A DNA stretch of 64,000 bases from Aquimarina spinulae (GTDB lineage: Bacteria; Bacteroidota; Bacteroidia; Flavobacteriales; Flavobacteriaceae): assembly GCF_943373825.1 (NCBI RefSeq), contig NZ_CALSBP010000002.1, positions 62,001 to 126,000 of the forward strand. The letters are read 5' to 3'. Below, one piece after another: positions 40,301-52,000 of this stretch. The translations under genes were made by a program, and so were the position numbers. Positions within the stretch are counted from its first letter, which is position 1. The number at the start of each line of letters is the position of its first letter. The notes under the pieces were generated by a model. The model worked only from the letters and a program-made list of their open reading frames with translations, ran no database searches and was not told the DNA's origin.

Positions 40301-42562
40301 GTTATCGGTAACCGCTGCTCCTCCTAATGGGTTCGGTGCACTTGCTACTGCCGTATTGCTAAAGTTACCCGCAGTAATATCTCCCGCAGTAATAATATAA
40401 CTTGCAGTATAGGTACTGTTATCTACTGCACCAACTACTAAATCTATAGTCGTAGCAGGAGTAACTGTAGCATTAGCATCTGTTACACTAATACCCGTTA
40501 AGTCTATATTTCCAGTATTAGTTACTACAAAAGTGTAGTTGATCGTATCTCCGGCATCAATAATACCATTACCATTTGTATCAACAACACCCGTACTGGT
40601 TTTTGTAATATCTAATAAAGGCTGACGTAAATCGGTAGTCGTAACATCATCTGGACTACCATCATTGTTTGGATCTACATTCGTAGCATCAGTAGGGTCA
40701 TCTGAGTTATCTGTTACTGGTGGTCCTAATGGATTTAATGGGTTTAAGGCACTTGCAACAGCCTGGTTGTTAAATGTCCCAGCGGTAATATCTCCGGCAG
40801 TAATGATATAACTAGCGGTATAGGTACTGTTATCTACTGCACCAACTATTAAATCTATCGTAGTCGCAGGAACAACTGTAGCATTAGCATCTGTTACACC
40901 AATTCCTGTTAAATCTATATTTCCGGTATTGGTCACTACAAAGGTGTAGTTGATCGTATCTCCTGCATCAATAATACCATTACCATTTGTATCAACAACG
41001 CCTGTACTGGTTTTAGTAATATCTAATAAAGGTTGACGTAAATCGGTAACCGTAGGGTCATCTGGACTGCCATCATTATTGGGATCTACATTCGTAGCAT
41101 CATTTGGGTCATCTGAGTTATCGGTAACCGCTGCTCCTCCTAATGGGTTCGGTGCACTTGCTACCGCTGTATTGGTAAAGTTACCTGCAGTAATATCTCC
41201 CGCAGTAATAATATAACTAGCGGTATAGGTACTGTTATCTACTGCACCAACTACTAAATCTATTGTCGTAGCAGGGACAACTGTAGCATTAGCATCTGTT
41301 ACACTGATGCCTGTTAAATCTATATTTCCTGTATTGGTCACTACAAAAGTGTAGTTGATCGTATCTCCGGCATCGATAATACCATTAGCATTTGTATCTA
41401 CTACGCCTGTACTGGTTTTTGTAATATCTAATAAAGGCTGACGTAAATCGGTAGTCGTAACATCATCTGGACTACCATCATTGTTTGGATCTACATTAGT
41501 AGCATCAGTAGGGTCATCTGAATTATCAGTAACCGGTGGTCCTAATGGATTTAATGGGTTTAAGGCACTTGCAACAGCCTGGTTGTTAAATGTCCCAGCG
41601 GTAATATCTCCGGCAGTAATGATATAACTAGCGGTATAGGTACTATTATCTACTGCACCAACTATTAAATCTATCGTAGTCGCAGGAACAACTGTAGCAT
41701 TAGCATCTGTTACACCAATTCCTGTTAAATCTATATTTCCGGTATTGGTCACTACAAAAGTGTAGTTGATCGTATCTCCTGCATCGATAATACCATTACC
41801 ATTCGTATCTACTACTCCCGTACTGGTCTTGGTAATATCTAATAAAGGTTGACGTAAATCGGTAACCGTAGGGTCATCTGGACTGCCGTCATTATTAGGA
41901 TCTATATCAGTAGCATCATTAGGGTCATCTGAGTTATCGGTAACCGCTGCTCCTCCTAATGGGTTCGGTGCACTTGCTACTGCCGTATTGCTAAAGTTAC
42001 CAGCAGTAATATCTCCAGCGGTAATAATATAACTCGCAGTATAGGTACTGTTATCTACTGCACCAACTACTAAATCTATAGTCGTAGCAGGGACAACTGT
42101 AGCATTAGCATCTGTTACACTGATACCCGTTAAATCTATATTTCCGGTATTGGTTACTACAAAAGTGTAGTTGATCGTATCTCCGGCATCAATAATACCA
42201 TTACCATTCGTATCTACTACGCCTGTACTGGTTTTTGTAATATCTAATAACGGTTGACGTAAATCGGTAACTGTAGGATCATCTGGACTACCATCATTGT
42301 TTGGATCTATATCAGTAGCATCATTGGGATCATCTGAGTTATCAGTAACCGCTGCTCCTCCTAATGGGTTCGGTGCACTTGCAACTGCTGTATTGCTAAA
42401 GTTACCAGCAGTAATATCTCCAGCGGTAATAATATAACTTGCCGTATAGGTACTGTTATCTACTGCACCAGCTACTAAATCTATAGTCGTCGCTGGGACA
42501 ACTGTAGCATTAGCATCTGTTACACTGATGCCTGTTAAATCTATATTTCCAGTATTAGTCAC
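31382..42562 (-). CDS. Giant repeat adhesin 1, C-terminal part, with T9SS type B sorting domain
   Basis: The 3726-residue frame begins inside a repeat at an internal ATG and has no signal peptide; similarity to the upstream half continues to about 43043, so it is the 3' half of the gene starting at 54240. It holds about 22 DUF7507/DUF11-like repeats of 135 or 137 residues (each with TNTGNIDLTGI and ITAGDITAG), then several diverged DUF11 repeats (about 2990-3450). A calcium-binding thrombospondin-3-like Asp-rich stretch (DSDGDGIPDPDDMDDDNDGI) follows. The last 100 residues form the gliding motility-associated type B domain (MSPNGDGVNDVF, EIYNRWGVKVY, PVGTYYYVLEY, RAGYLYINR). It is a surface adhesin exported by T9SS with the PorP/SprF gene just downstream. 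The repeats lack cysteine. Confidence 0.85.
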   Translation of the reverse strand: MTNTGNIDLTGISVTDANATVVPATTIDLVAGAVDNSTYTASYIITAGDITAGNFSNTAVASAPNPLGGAAVTDNSDDPNDATDIDPNNDGSPDDPTVTDLRQPLLDITKTSTGVVDTNGNGIIDAGDTINYTFVVTNTGNIDLTGISVTDANATVVPATTIDLVVGAVDNSTYTASYIITAGDITAGNFSNTAVASAPNPLGGAAVTDNSDDPNDATDIDPNNDGSPDDPTVTDLRQPLLDITKTSTGVVDTNGNGIIDAGDTINYTFVVTNTGNIDLTGIGVTDANATVVPATTIDLIVGAVDNSTYTASYIITAGDITAGTFNNQAVASALNPLNPLGPPVTDNSDDPTDATNVDPNNDGSPDDVTTTDLRQPLLDITKTSTGVVDTNANGIIDAGDTINYTFVVTNTGNIDLTGISVTDANATVVPATTIDLVVGAVDNSTYTASYIITAGDITAGNFTNTAVASAPNPLGGAAVTDNSDDPNDATNVDPNNDGSPDDPTVTDLRQPLLDITKTSTGVVDTNGNGIIDAGDTINYTFVVTNTGNIDLTGIGVTDANATVVPATTIDLIVGAVDNSTYTASYIITAGDITAGTFNNQAVASALNPLNPLGPPVTDNSDDPTDATNVDPNNDGSPDDVTTTDLRQPLLDITKTSTGVVDTNGNGIIDAGDTINYTFVVTNTGNIDLTGISVTDANATVTPATTIDLVVGAVDNSTYTASYIITAGDITAGNFSNTAVASAPNPLGGAAVTDNSDDPNNATNVDPNNDGSPDDPTVTDLRQPLLDITKTSTGVVDTNGNGIIDAGDTINYTFVVTNTGNIDLTGIGVTDANATVVPATTIDLVVGAVDNSTYTASYIITAGDITAGTFNNQAVASALNPLNPLGPPVTDNSDDPTDATNVDPNNDGSPDDVTTTDLRQPLLDITKTSTGVVDTNGNGIIDAGDTINYTFVVTNTGNIDLTGISVTDANATVVPATTIDLVVGAVDNSTYTASYIITAGDITAGNFTNTAVASAPNPLGGAAVTDNSDDPNDATDIDPNNDGSPDDPTVTDLRQPLLDITKTSTGVVDTNGNGIIDAGDTINYTFVVTNTGNIDLTGIGVTDANATVVPATTIDLIVGAVDNSTYTASYIITAGDITAGTFNNQAVASALNPLNPLGPPVTDNSDDPTDATNVDPNNDGSPDDVTTTDLRQPLLDITKTSTGVVDTNANGIIDAGDTINYTFVVTNTGNIDLTGISVTDANATVVPATTIDLVVGAVDNSTYTASYIITAGDITAGNFTNTAVASAPNPLGGAAVTDNSDDPNDATNVDPNNDGSPDDPTVTDLRQPLLDITKTSTGVVDTNGNGIIDAGDTINYTFVVTNTGNIDLTGIGVTDANATVVPATTIDLIVGAVDNSTYTASYIITAGDITAGTFNNQAVASALNPLNPLGPPVTDNSDDPTDATNVDPNNDGSPDDVTTTDLRQPLLDITKTSTGVVDTNGNGIIDAGDTINYTFVVTNTGNIDLTGISVTDANATVTPATTIDLVVGAVDNSTYTASYIITAGDITAGNFSNTAVASAPNPLGGAAVTDNSDDPNNATNVDPNNDGSPDDPTVTDLRQPLLDITKTSTGVVDTNGNGIIDAGDTINYTFVVTNTGNIDLTGIGVTDANATVVPATTIDLVVGAVDNSTYTASYIITAGDITAGTFNNQAVASALNPLNPLGPPVTDNSDDPTDATNVDPNNDGSPDDVTTTDLRQPLLDITKTSTGVVDTNGNGIIDAGDTINYTFVVTNTGNIDLTGISVTDANATVVPATTIDLVVGAVDNSTYTASYIITAGDITAGNFTNTAVASAPNPLGGAAVTDNSDDPNNPTNVDPNNDGSPDDPTVTDLRQPLLDITKTSTGVVDTNGNGIIDAGDTINYTFVVTNTGNIDLTGIGVTDANATVVPATTIDLVVGAVDNSTYTASYIITAGDITAGTFNNQAVASALNPLNPLGPPVTDNSDDPTDATNVDPNNDGSPDDPTVTDLRQPLLDITKTSTGVVDTNGNGIIDAGDTINYTFVVTNTGNIDLTGISVTDANATVVPATTIDLVVGAVDNSTYTASYIITAGDITAGNFSNTAVASAPNPLGGAAVTDNSDDPNNATNVDPNNDGSPDDPTVTDLRQPLLDITKTSTGVVDTNGNGIIDAGDTINYTFVVTNTGNIDLTGISVTDANATVVPATTIDLVVGAVDNSTYTASYIITAGDITAGNFSNTAVASAPNPLGGAAVTDNSDDPNDATDIDPNNDGSPDDPTVTDLRQPLLDITKTSTGVVDTNGNGIIDAGDTINYTFVVTNTGNIDLTGISVTDANATVVPATTIDLVVGAVDNSTYTASYIITAGDITAGNFSNTAVASAPNPLGGAAVTDNSDDPNDATDIDPNNDGSPDDPTVTDLRQPLLDITKTSTGVVDTNGNGIIDAGDTINYTFVVTNTGNIDLTGIGVTDANATVVPATTIDLIVGAVDNSTYTASYIITAGDITAGTFNNQAVASALNPLNPLGPPVTDNSDDPTDATNVDPNNDGSPDDVTTTDLRQPLLDITKTSTGVVDTNGNGIIDAGDTINYTFVVTNTGNIDLTGISVTDANATVVPATTIDLVVGAVDNSTYTASYIITAGDITAGNFTNTAVASAPNPLGGAAVTDNSDDPNNPTNVDPNNDGSPDDPTVTDLRQPLLDITKTSTGVVDTNGNGIIDAGDTINYTFVVTNTGNIDLTGISVTDANATVVPATTIDLIVGAVDNSTYTASYIITAGDITAGTFNNQAVVSALNPLNPLGPPVTDNSDDPTDATNVDPNNDGSPDDVTTTDLRQPLLDITKTSTGVVDTNGNGIIDAGDTINYTFVVTNTGNIDLTGISVTDANATVTPATTIDLVVGAVDNSTYTASYIITAGDITAGNFTNTAVASAPNPLGGAAVTDNSDDPNNPTNVDPNNDGSPDDPTVTDLRQPLLDITKTGTLDDANFNGFADVGENINYTFVVTNTGNIDLTGISITDANATVTPATTIDLVAGAVDNSTYTAIHTLTQAEINSGSYINQAVASAPNPLGGAAVTDNSDDPNDATDVDPNNDGSPDDLTVITLTPNPMISITKADNLPADGSYDTVGEAILYTIEVTNNGNVTLTNIVLTDPNADTIVPSVIASIDPGQTVIATATHVITQADIDLGTVTNIASVSAEDPNTTPVNDDSDDPDTPAPDDATITIIDQNPELTLTKMSDTPTDGAYDTVGEVITYTLEVINTGTVTINNIVVTDLNADSGSVTPSNIATLAPGGRITVTAAHSITQLDLDAGIVINRADVVGETPGGIPVTDMSDDPTTPDPNDATETETGLVTIGRLSVTKSANLRVFTAIGDVITYTIEIENTGTVTLSNVTVIDDNATIISGLPITTLVPGEVTTVIAEHVVTQADILVGQVVNIAEVTGVTPTSETITETSDDPNNSDNDDPDLDGDPDDPTISVIDSDGDGIPDPDDMDDDNDGITDIEEQNGDPNLDTDGDGVIDRLDLDADGDGVLDVYESGANLDGLSISDIGRIEGTVGTDGIPDGVQNVGEFDSGNVNYPIQDTDGDGRDDFQDIDDDNDDILTVDENPDPSGDGNPDDAFDTDGNGIPDYLEPNGPTGEGEDGITVFTGMSPNGDGVNDVFIISGIERLENTLEIYNRWGVKVYGTKNYGRDDQFFRGISKGRTTIEGTDQLPVGTYYYVLEYVLESGERKSRAGYLYINR

Positions 42563-43083
42563 TACAAAAGTGTAGTTGATCGTATCTCCGGCATCGATAA
42601 TACCATTAGCATTTGTATCTACTACTCCCGTACTGGTTTTAGTAATATCTAATAAAGGCTGACGTAAATCGGTAACCGTAGGATCATCTGGACTGCCGTC
42701 ATTATTAGGATCTACATTTGTCGCATTATTTGGGTCATCTGAGTTATCGGTAACCGCTGCTCCTCCTAATGGGTTCGGTGCACTTGCTACTGCCGTATTG
42801 CTAAAGTTACCAGCAGTAATATCTCCAGCGGTAATAATATAACTTGCAGTATAGGTACTGTTATCTACTGCACCAACTACTAAATCTATAGTCGTAGCAG
42901 GAGTAACTGTAGCATTAGCATCTGTTACACTAATACCCGTTAAGTCTATATTTCCAGTATTAGTTACTACAAAAGTGTAGTTGATCGTATCTCCGGCATC
43001 AATAATACCATTACCATTTGTATCAACAACACCCGTACTGGTCTTTGGTAATATCTAATAAAGGCTGACGTAAATCGGTAGTC
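36560..43083. repeat. 6.52-kb tandem duplication, left copy
   Basis: It maps to 43084-49606 at a constant shift of 6524 bases. I compared many separate stretches, including rare variants such as ATTTAGTGGG (36654 and 43178), and found no difference between the copies. The copies meet at a mosaic junction at 43041-43085. Confidence 0.75.
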
Positions 43084-46000
43084 CGTAGGATCATCTGGAC
43101 TGCCGTCATTGTTTGGATCTACATTAGTAGCATCAGTAGGGTCATCTGAATTATCAGTAACCGGTGGTCCTAATGGATTTAGTGGGTTTAAGGCACTTGC
43201 AACAGCCTGGTTATTAAAGGTACCGGCGGTAATATCTCCCGCGGTAATAATATAACTTGCCGTATAGGTACTGTTATCTACTGCGCCAACTACTAAATCT
43301 ATTGTAGTCGCAGGAACAACTGTAGCATTAGCATCTGTTACACCAATTCCCGTTAAATCTATATTTCCAGTATTAGTCACTACAAAAGTGTAGTTGATTG
43401 TATCTCCGGCATCAATAATACCATTACCATTTGTATCAACAACGCCTGTACTGGTTTTAGTAATATCTAATAAAGGTTGACGTAAATCGGTAACCGTAGG
43501 ATCATCTGGACTGCCGTCATTATTAGGATCTACATTTGTTGGATTATTTGGGTCATCTGAGTTATCGGTAACCGCTGCTCCTCCTAATGGGTTCGGTGCA
43601 CTTGCTACCGCTGTATTGGTAAAGTTACCTGCAGTAATATCTCCCGCGGTAATAATATAACTCGCAGTATAGGTACTGTTATCTACTGCACCAACTACTA
43701 AATCTATTGTCGTAGCAGGGACAACTGTAGCATTAGCATCTGTTACACTGATGCCTGTTAAATCTATATTTCCTGTATTGGTCACTACAAAAGTGTAGTT
43801 GATCGTATCTCCGGCATCGATAATACCGTTACCATTTGTATCTACTACGCCTGTACTGGTTTTTGTAATATCTAATAAAGGCTGACGTAAATCGGTAGTC
43901 GTAACATCATCTGGACTACCATCATTGTTTGGATCTACATTCGTAGCATCAGTAGGGTCATCTGAGTTATCTGTTACTGGTGGTCCTAATGGATTTAATG
44001 GGTTTAAGGCACTTGCAACAGCCTGGTTATTGAATGTTCCGGCGGTAATATCTCCCGCGGTAATAATATAACTTGCCGTATAGGTACTGTTATCTACTGC
44101 GCCAACTACTAAATCTATCGTAGTCGCAGGAACAACTGTAGCATTAGCATCTGTTACACCAATTCCTGTTAAATCTATATTTCCGGTATTGGTCACTACA
44201 AAGGTGTAGTTGATTGTATCTCCGGCATCAATAATACCATTACCATTTGTATCAACAACGCCTGTACTGGTTTTAGTAATATCTAATAAAGGTTGACGTA
44301 AATCGGTAACCGTAGGATCATCTGGACTGCCATCATTATTAGGATCTACATTCGTCGCATTATTGGGATCATCTGAGTTATCGGTAACCGCTGCTCCTCC
44401 TAATGGGTTCGGTGCACTTGCTACTGCCGTATTGCTAAAGTTACCCGCAGTAATATCTCCCGCAGTAATAATATAACTTGCAGTATAGGTACTGTTATCT
44501 ACTGCACCAACTACTAAATCTATAGTCGTAGCAGGAGTAACTGTAGCATTAGCATCTGTTACACTAATACCCGTTAAGTCTATATTTCCAGTATTAGTTA
44601 CTACAAAAGTGTAGTTGATCGTATCTCCGGCATCAATAATACCATTACCATTTGTATCAACAACACCCGTACTGGTTTTTGTAATATCTAATAAAGGCTG
44701 ACGTAAATCGGTAGTCGTAACATCATCTGGACTACCATCATTGTTTGGATCTACATTCGTAGCATCAGTAGGGTCATCTGAGTTATCTGTTACTGGTGGT
44801 CCTAATGGATTTAATGGGTTTAAGGCACTTGCAACAGCCTGGTTGTTAAATGTCCCAGCGGTAATATCTCCGGCAGTAATGATATAACTAGCGGTATAGG
44901 TACTGTTATCTACTGCACCAACTATTAAATCTATCGTAGTCGCAGGAACAACTGTAGCATTAGCATCTGTTACACCAATTCCTGTTAAATCTATATTTCC
45001 GGTATTGGTCACTACAAAGGTGTAGTTGATCGTATCTCCTGCATCAATAATACCATTACCATTTGTATCAACAACGCCTGTACTGGTTTTAGTAATATCT
45101 AATAAAGGTTGACGTAAATCGGTAACCGTAGGGTCATCTGGACTGCCATCATTATTGGGATCTACATTCGTAGCATCATTTGGGTCATCTGAGTTATCGG
45201 TAACCGCTGCTCCTCCTAATGGGTTCGGTGCACTTGCTACCGCTGTATTGGTAAAGTTACCTGCAGTAATATCTCCCGCAGTAATAATATAACTAGCGGT
45301 ATAGGTACTGTTATCTACTGCACCAACTACTAAATCTATTGTCGTAGCAGGGACAACTGTAGCATTAGCATCTGTTACACTGATGCCTGTTAAATCTATA
45401 TTTCCTGTATTGGTCACTACAAAAGTGTAGTTGATCGTATCTCCGGCATCGATAATACCATTAGCATTTGTATCTACTACGCCTGTACTGGTTTTTGTAA
45501 TATCTAATAAAGGCTGACGTAAATCGGTAGTCGTAACATCATCTGGACTACCATCATTGTTTGGATCTACATTAGTAGCATCAGTAGGGTCATCTGAATT
45601 ATCAGTAACCGGTGGTCCTAATGGATTTAATGGGTTTAAGGCACTTGCAACAGCCTGGTTGTTAAATGTCCCAGCGGTAATATCTCCGGCAGTAATGATA
45701 TAACTAGCGGTATAGGTACTATTATCTACTGCACCAACTATTAAATCTATCGTAGTCGCAGGAACAACTGTAGCATTAGCATCTGTTACACCAATTCCTG
45801 TTAAATCTATATTTCCGGTATTGGTCACTACAAAAGTGTAGTTGATCGTATCTCCTGCATCGATAATACCATTACCATTCGTATCTACTACTCCCGTACT
45901 GGTCTTGGTAATATCTAATAAAGGTTGACGTAAATCGGTAACCGTAGGGTCATCTGGACTGCCGTCATTATTAGGATCTATATCAGTAGCATCATTAGGG

Positions 46001-49000
46001 TCATCTGAGTTATCGGTAACCGCTGCTCCTCCTAATGGGTTCGGTGCACTTGCTACTGCTGTATTGGTAAAGTTACCTGCAGTAATATCTCCCGCAGTAA
46101 TAATATAACTAGCGGTATAGGTACTGTTATCTACTGCACCAACTACTAAATCTATTGTCGTAGCAGGGACAACTGTAGCATTAGCATCTGTTACACTGAT
46201 GCCTGTTAAATCTATATTTCCTGTATTGGTCACTACAAAAGTGTAGTTGATCGTATCTCCGGCATCGATAATACCGTTACCATTTGTATCTACTACGCCT
46301 GTACTGGTTTTTGTAATATCTAATAAAGGCTGACGTAAATCGGTAGTCGTAACATCATCTGGACTACCATCATTGTTTGGATCTACATTCGTAGCATCAG
46401 TAGGGTCATCTGAGTTATCTGTTACTGGTGGTCCTAATGGATTTAATGGGTTTAAGGCACTTGCAACAGCCTGGTTATTGAATGTTCCGGCGGTAATATC
46501 TCCCGCGGTAATAATATAACTTGCCGTATAGGTACTGTTATCTACTGCGCCAACTACTAAATCTATCGTAGTCGCAGGAACAACTGTAGCATTAGCATCT
46601 GTTACACCAATTCCTGTTAAATCTATATTTCCGGTATTGGTCACTACAAAGGTGTAGTTGATTGTATCTCCGGCATCAATAATACCATTACCATTTGTAT
46701 CAACAACGCCTGTACTGGTTTTAGTAATATCTAATAAAGGTTGACGTAAATCGGTAACCGTAGGATCATCTGGACTGCCATCATTATTAGGATCTACATT
46801 CGTCGCATTATTGGGATCATCTGAGTTATCGGTAACCGCTGCTCCTCCTAATGGGTTCGGTGCACTTGCTACTGCCGTATTGCTAAAGTTACCCGCAGTA
46901 ATATCTCCCGCAGTAATAATATAACTTGCAGTATAGGTACTGTTATCTACTGCACCAACTACTAAATCTATAGTCGTAGCAGGAGTAACTGTAGCATTAG
47001 CATCTGTTACACTAATACCCGTTAAGTCTATATTTCCAGTATTAGTTACTACAAAAGTGTAGTTGATCGTATCTCCGGCATCAATAATACCATTACCATT
47101 TGTATCAACAACACCCGTACTGGTTTTTGTAATATCTAATAAAGGCTGACGTAAATCGGTAGTCGTAACATCATCTGGACTACCATCATTGTTTGGATCT
47201 ACATTCGTAGCATCAGTAGGGTCATCTGAGTTATCTGTTACTGGTGGTCCTAATGGATTTAATGGGTTTAAGGCACTTGCAACAGCCTGGTTGTTAAATG
47301 TCCCAGCGGTAATATCTCCGGCAGTAATGATATAACTAGCGGTATAGGTACTGTTATCTACTGCACCAACTATTAAATCTATCGTAGTCGCAGGAACAAC
47401 TGTAGCATTAGCATCTGTTACACCAATTCCTGTTAAATCTATATTTCCGGTATTGGTCACTACAAAGGTGTAGTTGATCGTATCTCCTGCATCAATAATA
47501 CCATTACCATTTGTATCAACAACGCCTGTACTGGTTTTAGTAATATCTAATAAAGGTTGACGTAAATCGGTAACCGTAGGGTCATCTGGACTGCCATCAT
47601 TATTGGGATCTACATTCGTAGCATCATTTGGGTCATCTGAGTTATCGGTAACCGCTGCTCCTCCTAATGGGTTCGGTGCACTTGCTACCGCTGTATTGGT
47701 AAAGTTACCTGCAGTAATATCTCCCGCAGTAATAATATAACTAGCGGTATAGGTACTGTTATCTACTGCACCAACTACTAAATCTATTGTCGTAGCAGGG
47801 ACAACTGTAGCATTAGCATCTGTTACACTGATGCCTGTTAAATCTATATTTCCTGTATTGGTCACTACAAAAGTGTAGTTGATCGTATCTCCGGCATCGA
47901 TAATACCATTAGCATTTGTATCTACTACGCCTGTACTGGTTTTTGTAATATCTAATAAAGGCTGACGTAAATCGGTAGTCGTAACATCATCTGGACTACC
48001 ATCATTGTTTGGATCTACATTAGTAGCATCAGTAGGGTCATCTGAATTATCAGTAACCGGTGGTCCTAATGGATTTAATGGGTTTAAGGCACTTGCAACA
48101 GCCTGGTTGTTAAATGTCCCAGCGGTAATATCTCCGGCAGTAATGATATAACTAGCGGTATAGGTACTATTATCTACTGCACCAACTATTAAATCTATCG
48201 TAGTCGCAGGAACAACTGTAGCATTAGCATCTGTTACACCAATTCCTGTTAAATCTATATTTCCGGTATTGGTCACTACAAAAGTGTAGTTGATCGTATC
48301 TCCTGCATCGATAATACCATTACCATTCGTATCTACTACTCCCGTACTGGTCTTGGTAATATCTAATAAAGGTTGACGTAAATCGGTAACCGTAGGGTCA
48401 TCTGGACTGCCGTCATTATTAGGATCTATATCAGTAGCATCATTAGGGTCATCTGAGTTATCGGTAACCGCTGCTCCTCCTAATGGGTTCGGTGCACTTG
48501 CTACTGCCGTATTGCTAAAGTTACCAGCAGTAATATCTCCAGCGGTAATAATATAACTCGCAGTATAGGTACTGTTATCTACTGCACCAACTACTAAATC
48601 TATAGTCGTAGCAGGGACAACTGTAGCATTAGCATCTGTTACACTGATACCCGTTAAATCTATATTTCCGGTATTGGTTACTACAAAAGTGTAGTTGATC
48701 GTATCTCCGGCATCAATAATACCATTACCATTCGTATCTACTACGCCTGTACTGGTTTTTGTAATATCTAATAACGGTTGACGTAAATCGGTAACTGTAG
48801 GATCATCTGGACTACCATCATTGTTTGGATCTATATCAGTAGCATCATTGGGATCATCTGAGTTATCAGTAACCGCTGCTCCTCCTAATGGGTTCGGTGC
48901 ACTTGCAACTGCTGTATTGCTAAAGTTACCAGCAGTAATATCTCCAGCGGTAATAATATAACTTGCCGTATAGGTACTGTTATCTACTGCACCAGCTACT

Positions 49001-52000
49001 AAATCTATAGTCGTCGCTGGGACAACTGTAGCATTAGCATCTGTTACACTGATGCCTGTTAAATCTATATTTCCAGTATTAGTCACTACAAAAGTGTAGT
49101 TGATCGTATCTCCGGCATCGATAATACCATTAGCATTTGTATCTACTACTCCCGTACTGGTTTTAGTAATATCTAATAAAGGCTGACGTAAATCGGTAAC
49201 CGTAGGATCATCTGGACTGCCGTCATTATTAGGATCTACATTTGTCGCATTATTTGGGTCATCTGAGTTATCGGTAACCGCTGCTCCTCCTAATGGGTTC
49301 GGTGCACTTGCTACTGCCGTATTGCTAAAGTTACCAGCAGTAATATCTCCAGCGGTAATAATATAACTTGCAGTATAGGTACTGTTATCTACTGCACCAA
49401 CTACTAAATCTATAGTCGTAGCAGGAGTAACTGTAGCATTAGCATCTGTTACACTAATACCCGTTAAGTCTATATTTCCAGTATTAGTTACTACAAAAGT
49501 GTAGTTGATCGTATCTCCGGCATCAATAATACCATTACCATTTGTATCAACAACACCCGTACTGGTTTTTGTAATATCTAATAAAGGCTGACGTAAATCG
49601 GTAGTCGTAACATCATCTGGACTACCATCATTGTTTGGATCTACATTCGTAGCATCAGTAGGATCATCTGAGTTATCAGTAACCGGTGGTCCTAATGGAT
49701 TTAATGGGTTTAAGGCACTTGCAACAGCCTGGTTATTAAAGGTACCGGCGGTAATATCTCCTGCGGTAATAATATAACTTGCGGTATAGGTACTGTTATC
49801 TACTGCACCAGCTACTAAATCTATAGTCGTAGCAGGAGTAACTGTAGCATTAGCATCCGTTACACCAATTCCCGTTAAATCTATATTTCCAGTATTAGTC
49901 ACTACAAAAGTGTAGTTGATCGTATCTCCGGCATCGATAATACCATTACCGTTCGTATCTACTACTCCCGTACTGGTCTTGGTAATATCTAATAAAGGCT
50001 GACGTAAATCGGTAACCGTAGGATCATCTGGACTCCCGTCATTATTAGGATCTATATCAGTAGCATCATTAGGGTCATCTGAGTTATCAGTAACCGCTGC
50101 TCCTCCTAATGGGTTCGGTGCACTTGCTACCGCTGTATTGGTAAAGTTACCCGCAGTAATATCTCCCGCAGTAATAATATAACTAGCGGTATACGTACTG
50201 TTATCCACTGCACCAACTACTAAATCTATAGTCGTAGCAGGAGTAACTGTAGCATTAGCATCTGTTACACTAATACCTGTTAAGTCTATATTTCCGGTAT
50301 TGGTCACTACAAAAGTGTAGTTGATTGTATCTCCGGCATCGATAATACCATTACCATTTGTATCAACAACGCCCGTACTGGTTTTTGTAATATCTAATAA
50401 CGGTTGACGTAAATCGGTAGTCGTAACATCATCTGGACTACCATCATTGTTTGGATCTACATTCGTAGCATCAGTAGGGTCATCTGAATTATCAGTAACC
50501 GGTGGACCTAATGGATTTAATGGGTTCAAGGCACTTACAACGGCCTGGTTGTTAAAGGTACCGGCAGTAATATCTCCGGCAGTAATGATATAACTAGCGG
50601 TATAGGTACTGTTATCTACTGCACCAACTATTAAATCTATCGTAGTCGCAGGAACAACCGTAGCATTAGCATCTGTTACACTGATTCCTGTTAAATCTAT
50701 ATTTCCGGTATTGGTCACTACAAAAGTGTAGTTGATCGTATCTCCGGCATCAATAATACCATTACCATTTGTATCAACAACCCCTGTACTGGTTTTTGTA
50801 ATATTTAATAAAGGCTGACGTAAATCGGTAACCGTAGGATCATCTGGACTGCCGTCATTGTTGGGATCTACATTTGTTGGATTATTTGGGTCATCTGAGT
50901 TATCGGTAACCGCTGCTCCTCCTAATGGGTTCGGTGCACTTGCAACTGCTGTATTGGTAAAGTTACCTGCAGTAATATCTCCCGCAGTAATAATATAACT
51001 AGCGGTATAGGTACTGTTATCTACTGCACCAACTACTAAATCTATTGTCGTAGCAGGGACAACTGTAGCATTAGCATCTGTTACACTGATGCCTGTTAAA
51101 TCTATATTTCCTGTATTGGTCACTACAAAAGTGTAGTTGATCGTATCTCCGGCATCGATAATACCGTTACCATTTGTATCTACTACGCCTGTACTGGTTT
51201 TTGTAATATCTAATAAAGGCTGACGTAAATCGGTAGTCGTAACATCATCTGGACTACCATCATTGTTTGGATCTACATTCGTAGCATCAGTAGGGTCATC
51301 TGAGTTATCTGTTACTGGTGGTCCTAATGGATTTAATGGGTTTAAGGCACTTGCAACAGCCTGGTTGTTAAATGTCCCAGCGGTAATATCTCCGGCAGTA
51401 ATGATATAACTAGCGGTATAGGTACTATTATCTACTGCACCAACTATTAAATCTATCGTAGTCGCAGGAACAACTGTAGCATTAGCATCTGTTACACCAA
51501 TTCCTGTTAAATCTATATTTCCGGTATTGGTCACTACAAAAGTGTAGTTGATCGTATCTCCTGCATCGATAATACCATTACCATTCGTATCTACTACTCC
51601 CGTACTGGTCTTGGTAATATCTAATAAAGGTTGACGTAAATCGGTAACCGTAGGGTCATCTGGACTGCCGTCATTATTAGGATCTACATTTGTTGGATTA
51701 TTTGGGTCATCTGAGTTATCAGTAACCGCTGCTCCTCCTAATGGGTTCGGTGCACTTGCTACTGCTGTATTGGTAAAGTTACCTGCAGTAATATCTCCCG
51801 CAGTAATAATATAACTTGCCGTATAGGTACTGTTATCTACTGCACCAACTACTAAATCTATCGTAGTCGCAGGAACAACTGTAGCATTAGCATCCGTTAC
51901 ACTGATGCCTGTTAAATCTATATTTCCGGTATTGGTCACTATAAAAGTGTAGTTGATCGTATCTCCGGCATCGATAATACCATTAGCATTTGTATCAACA

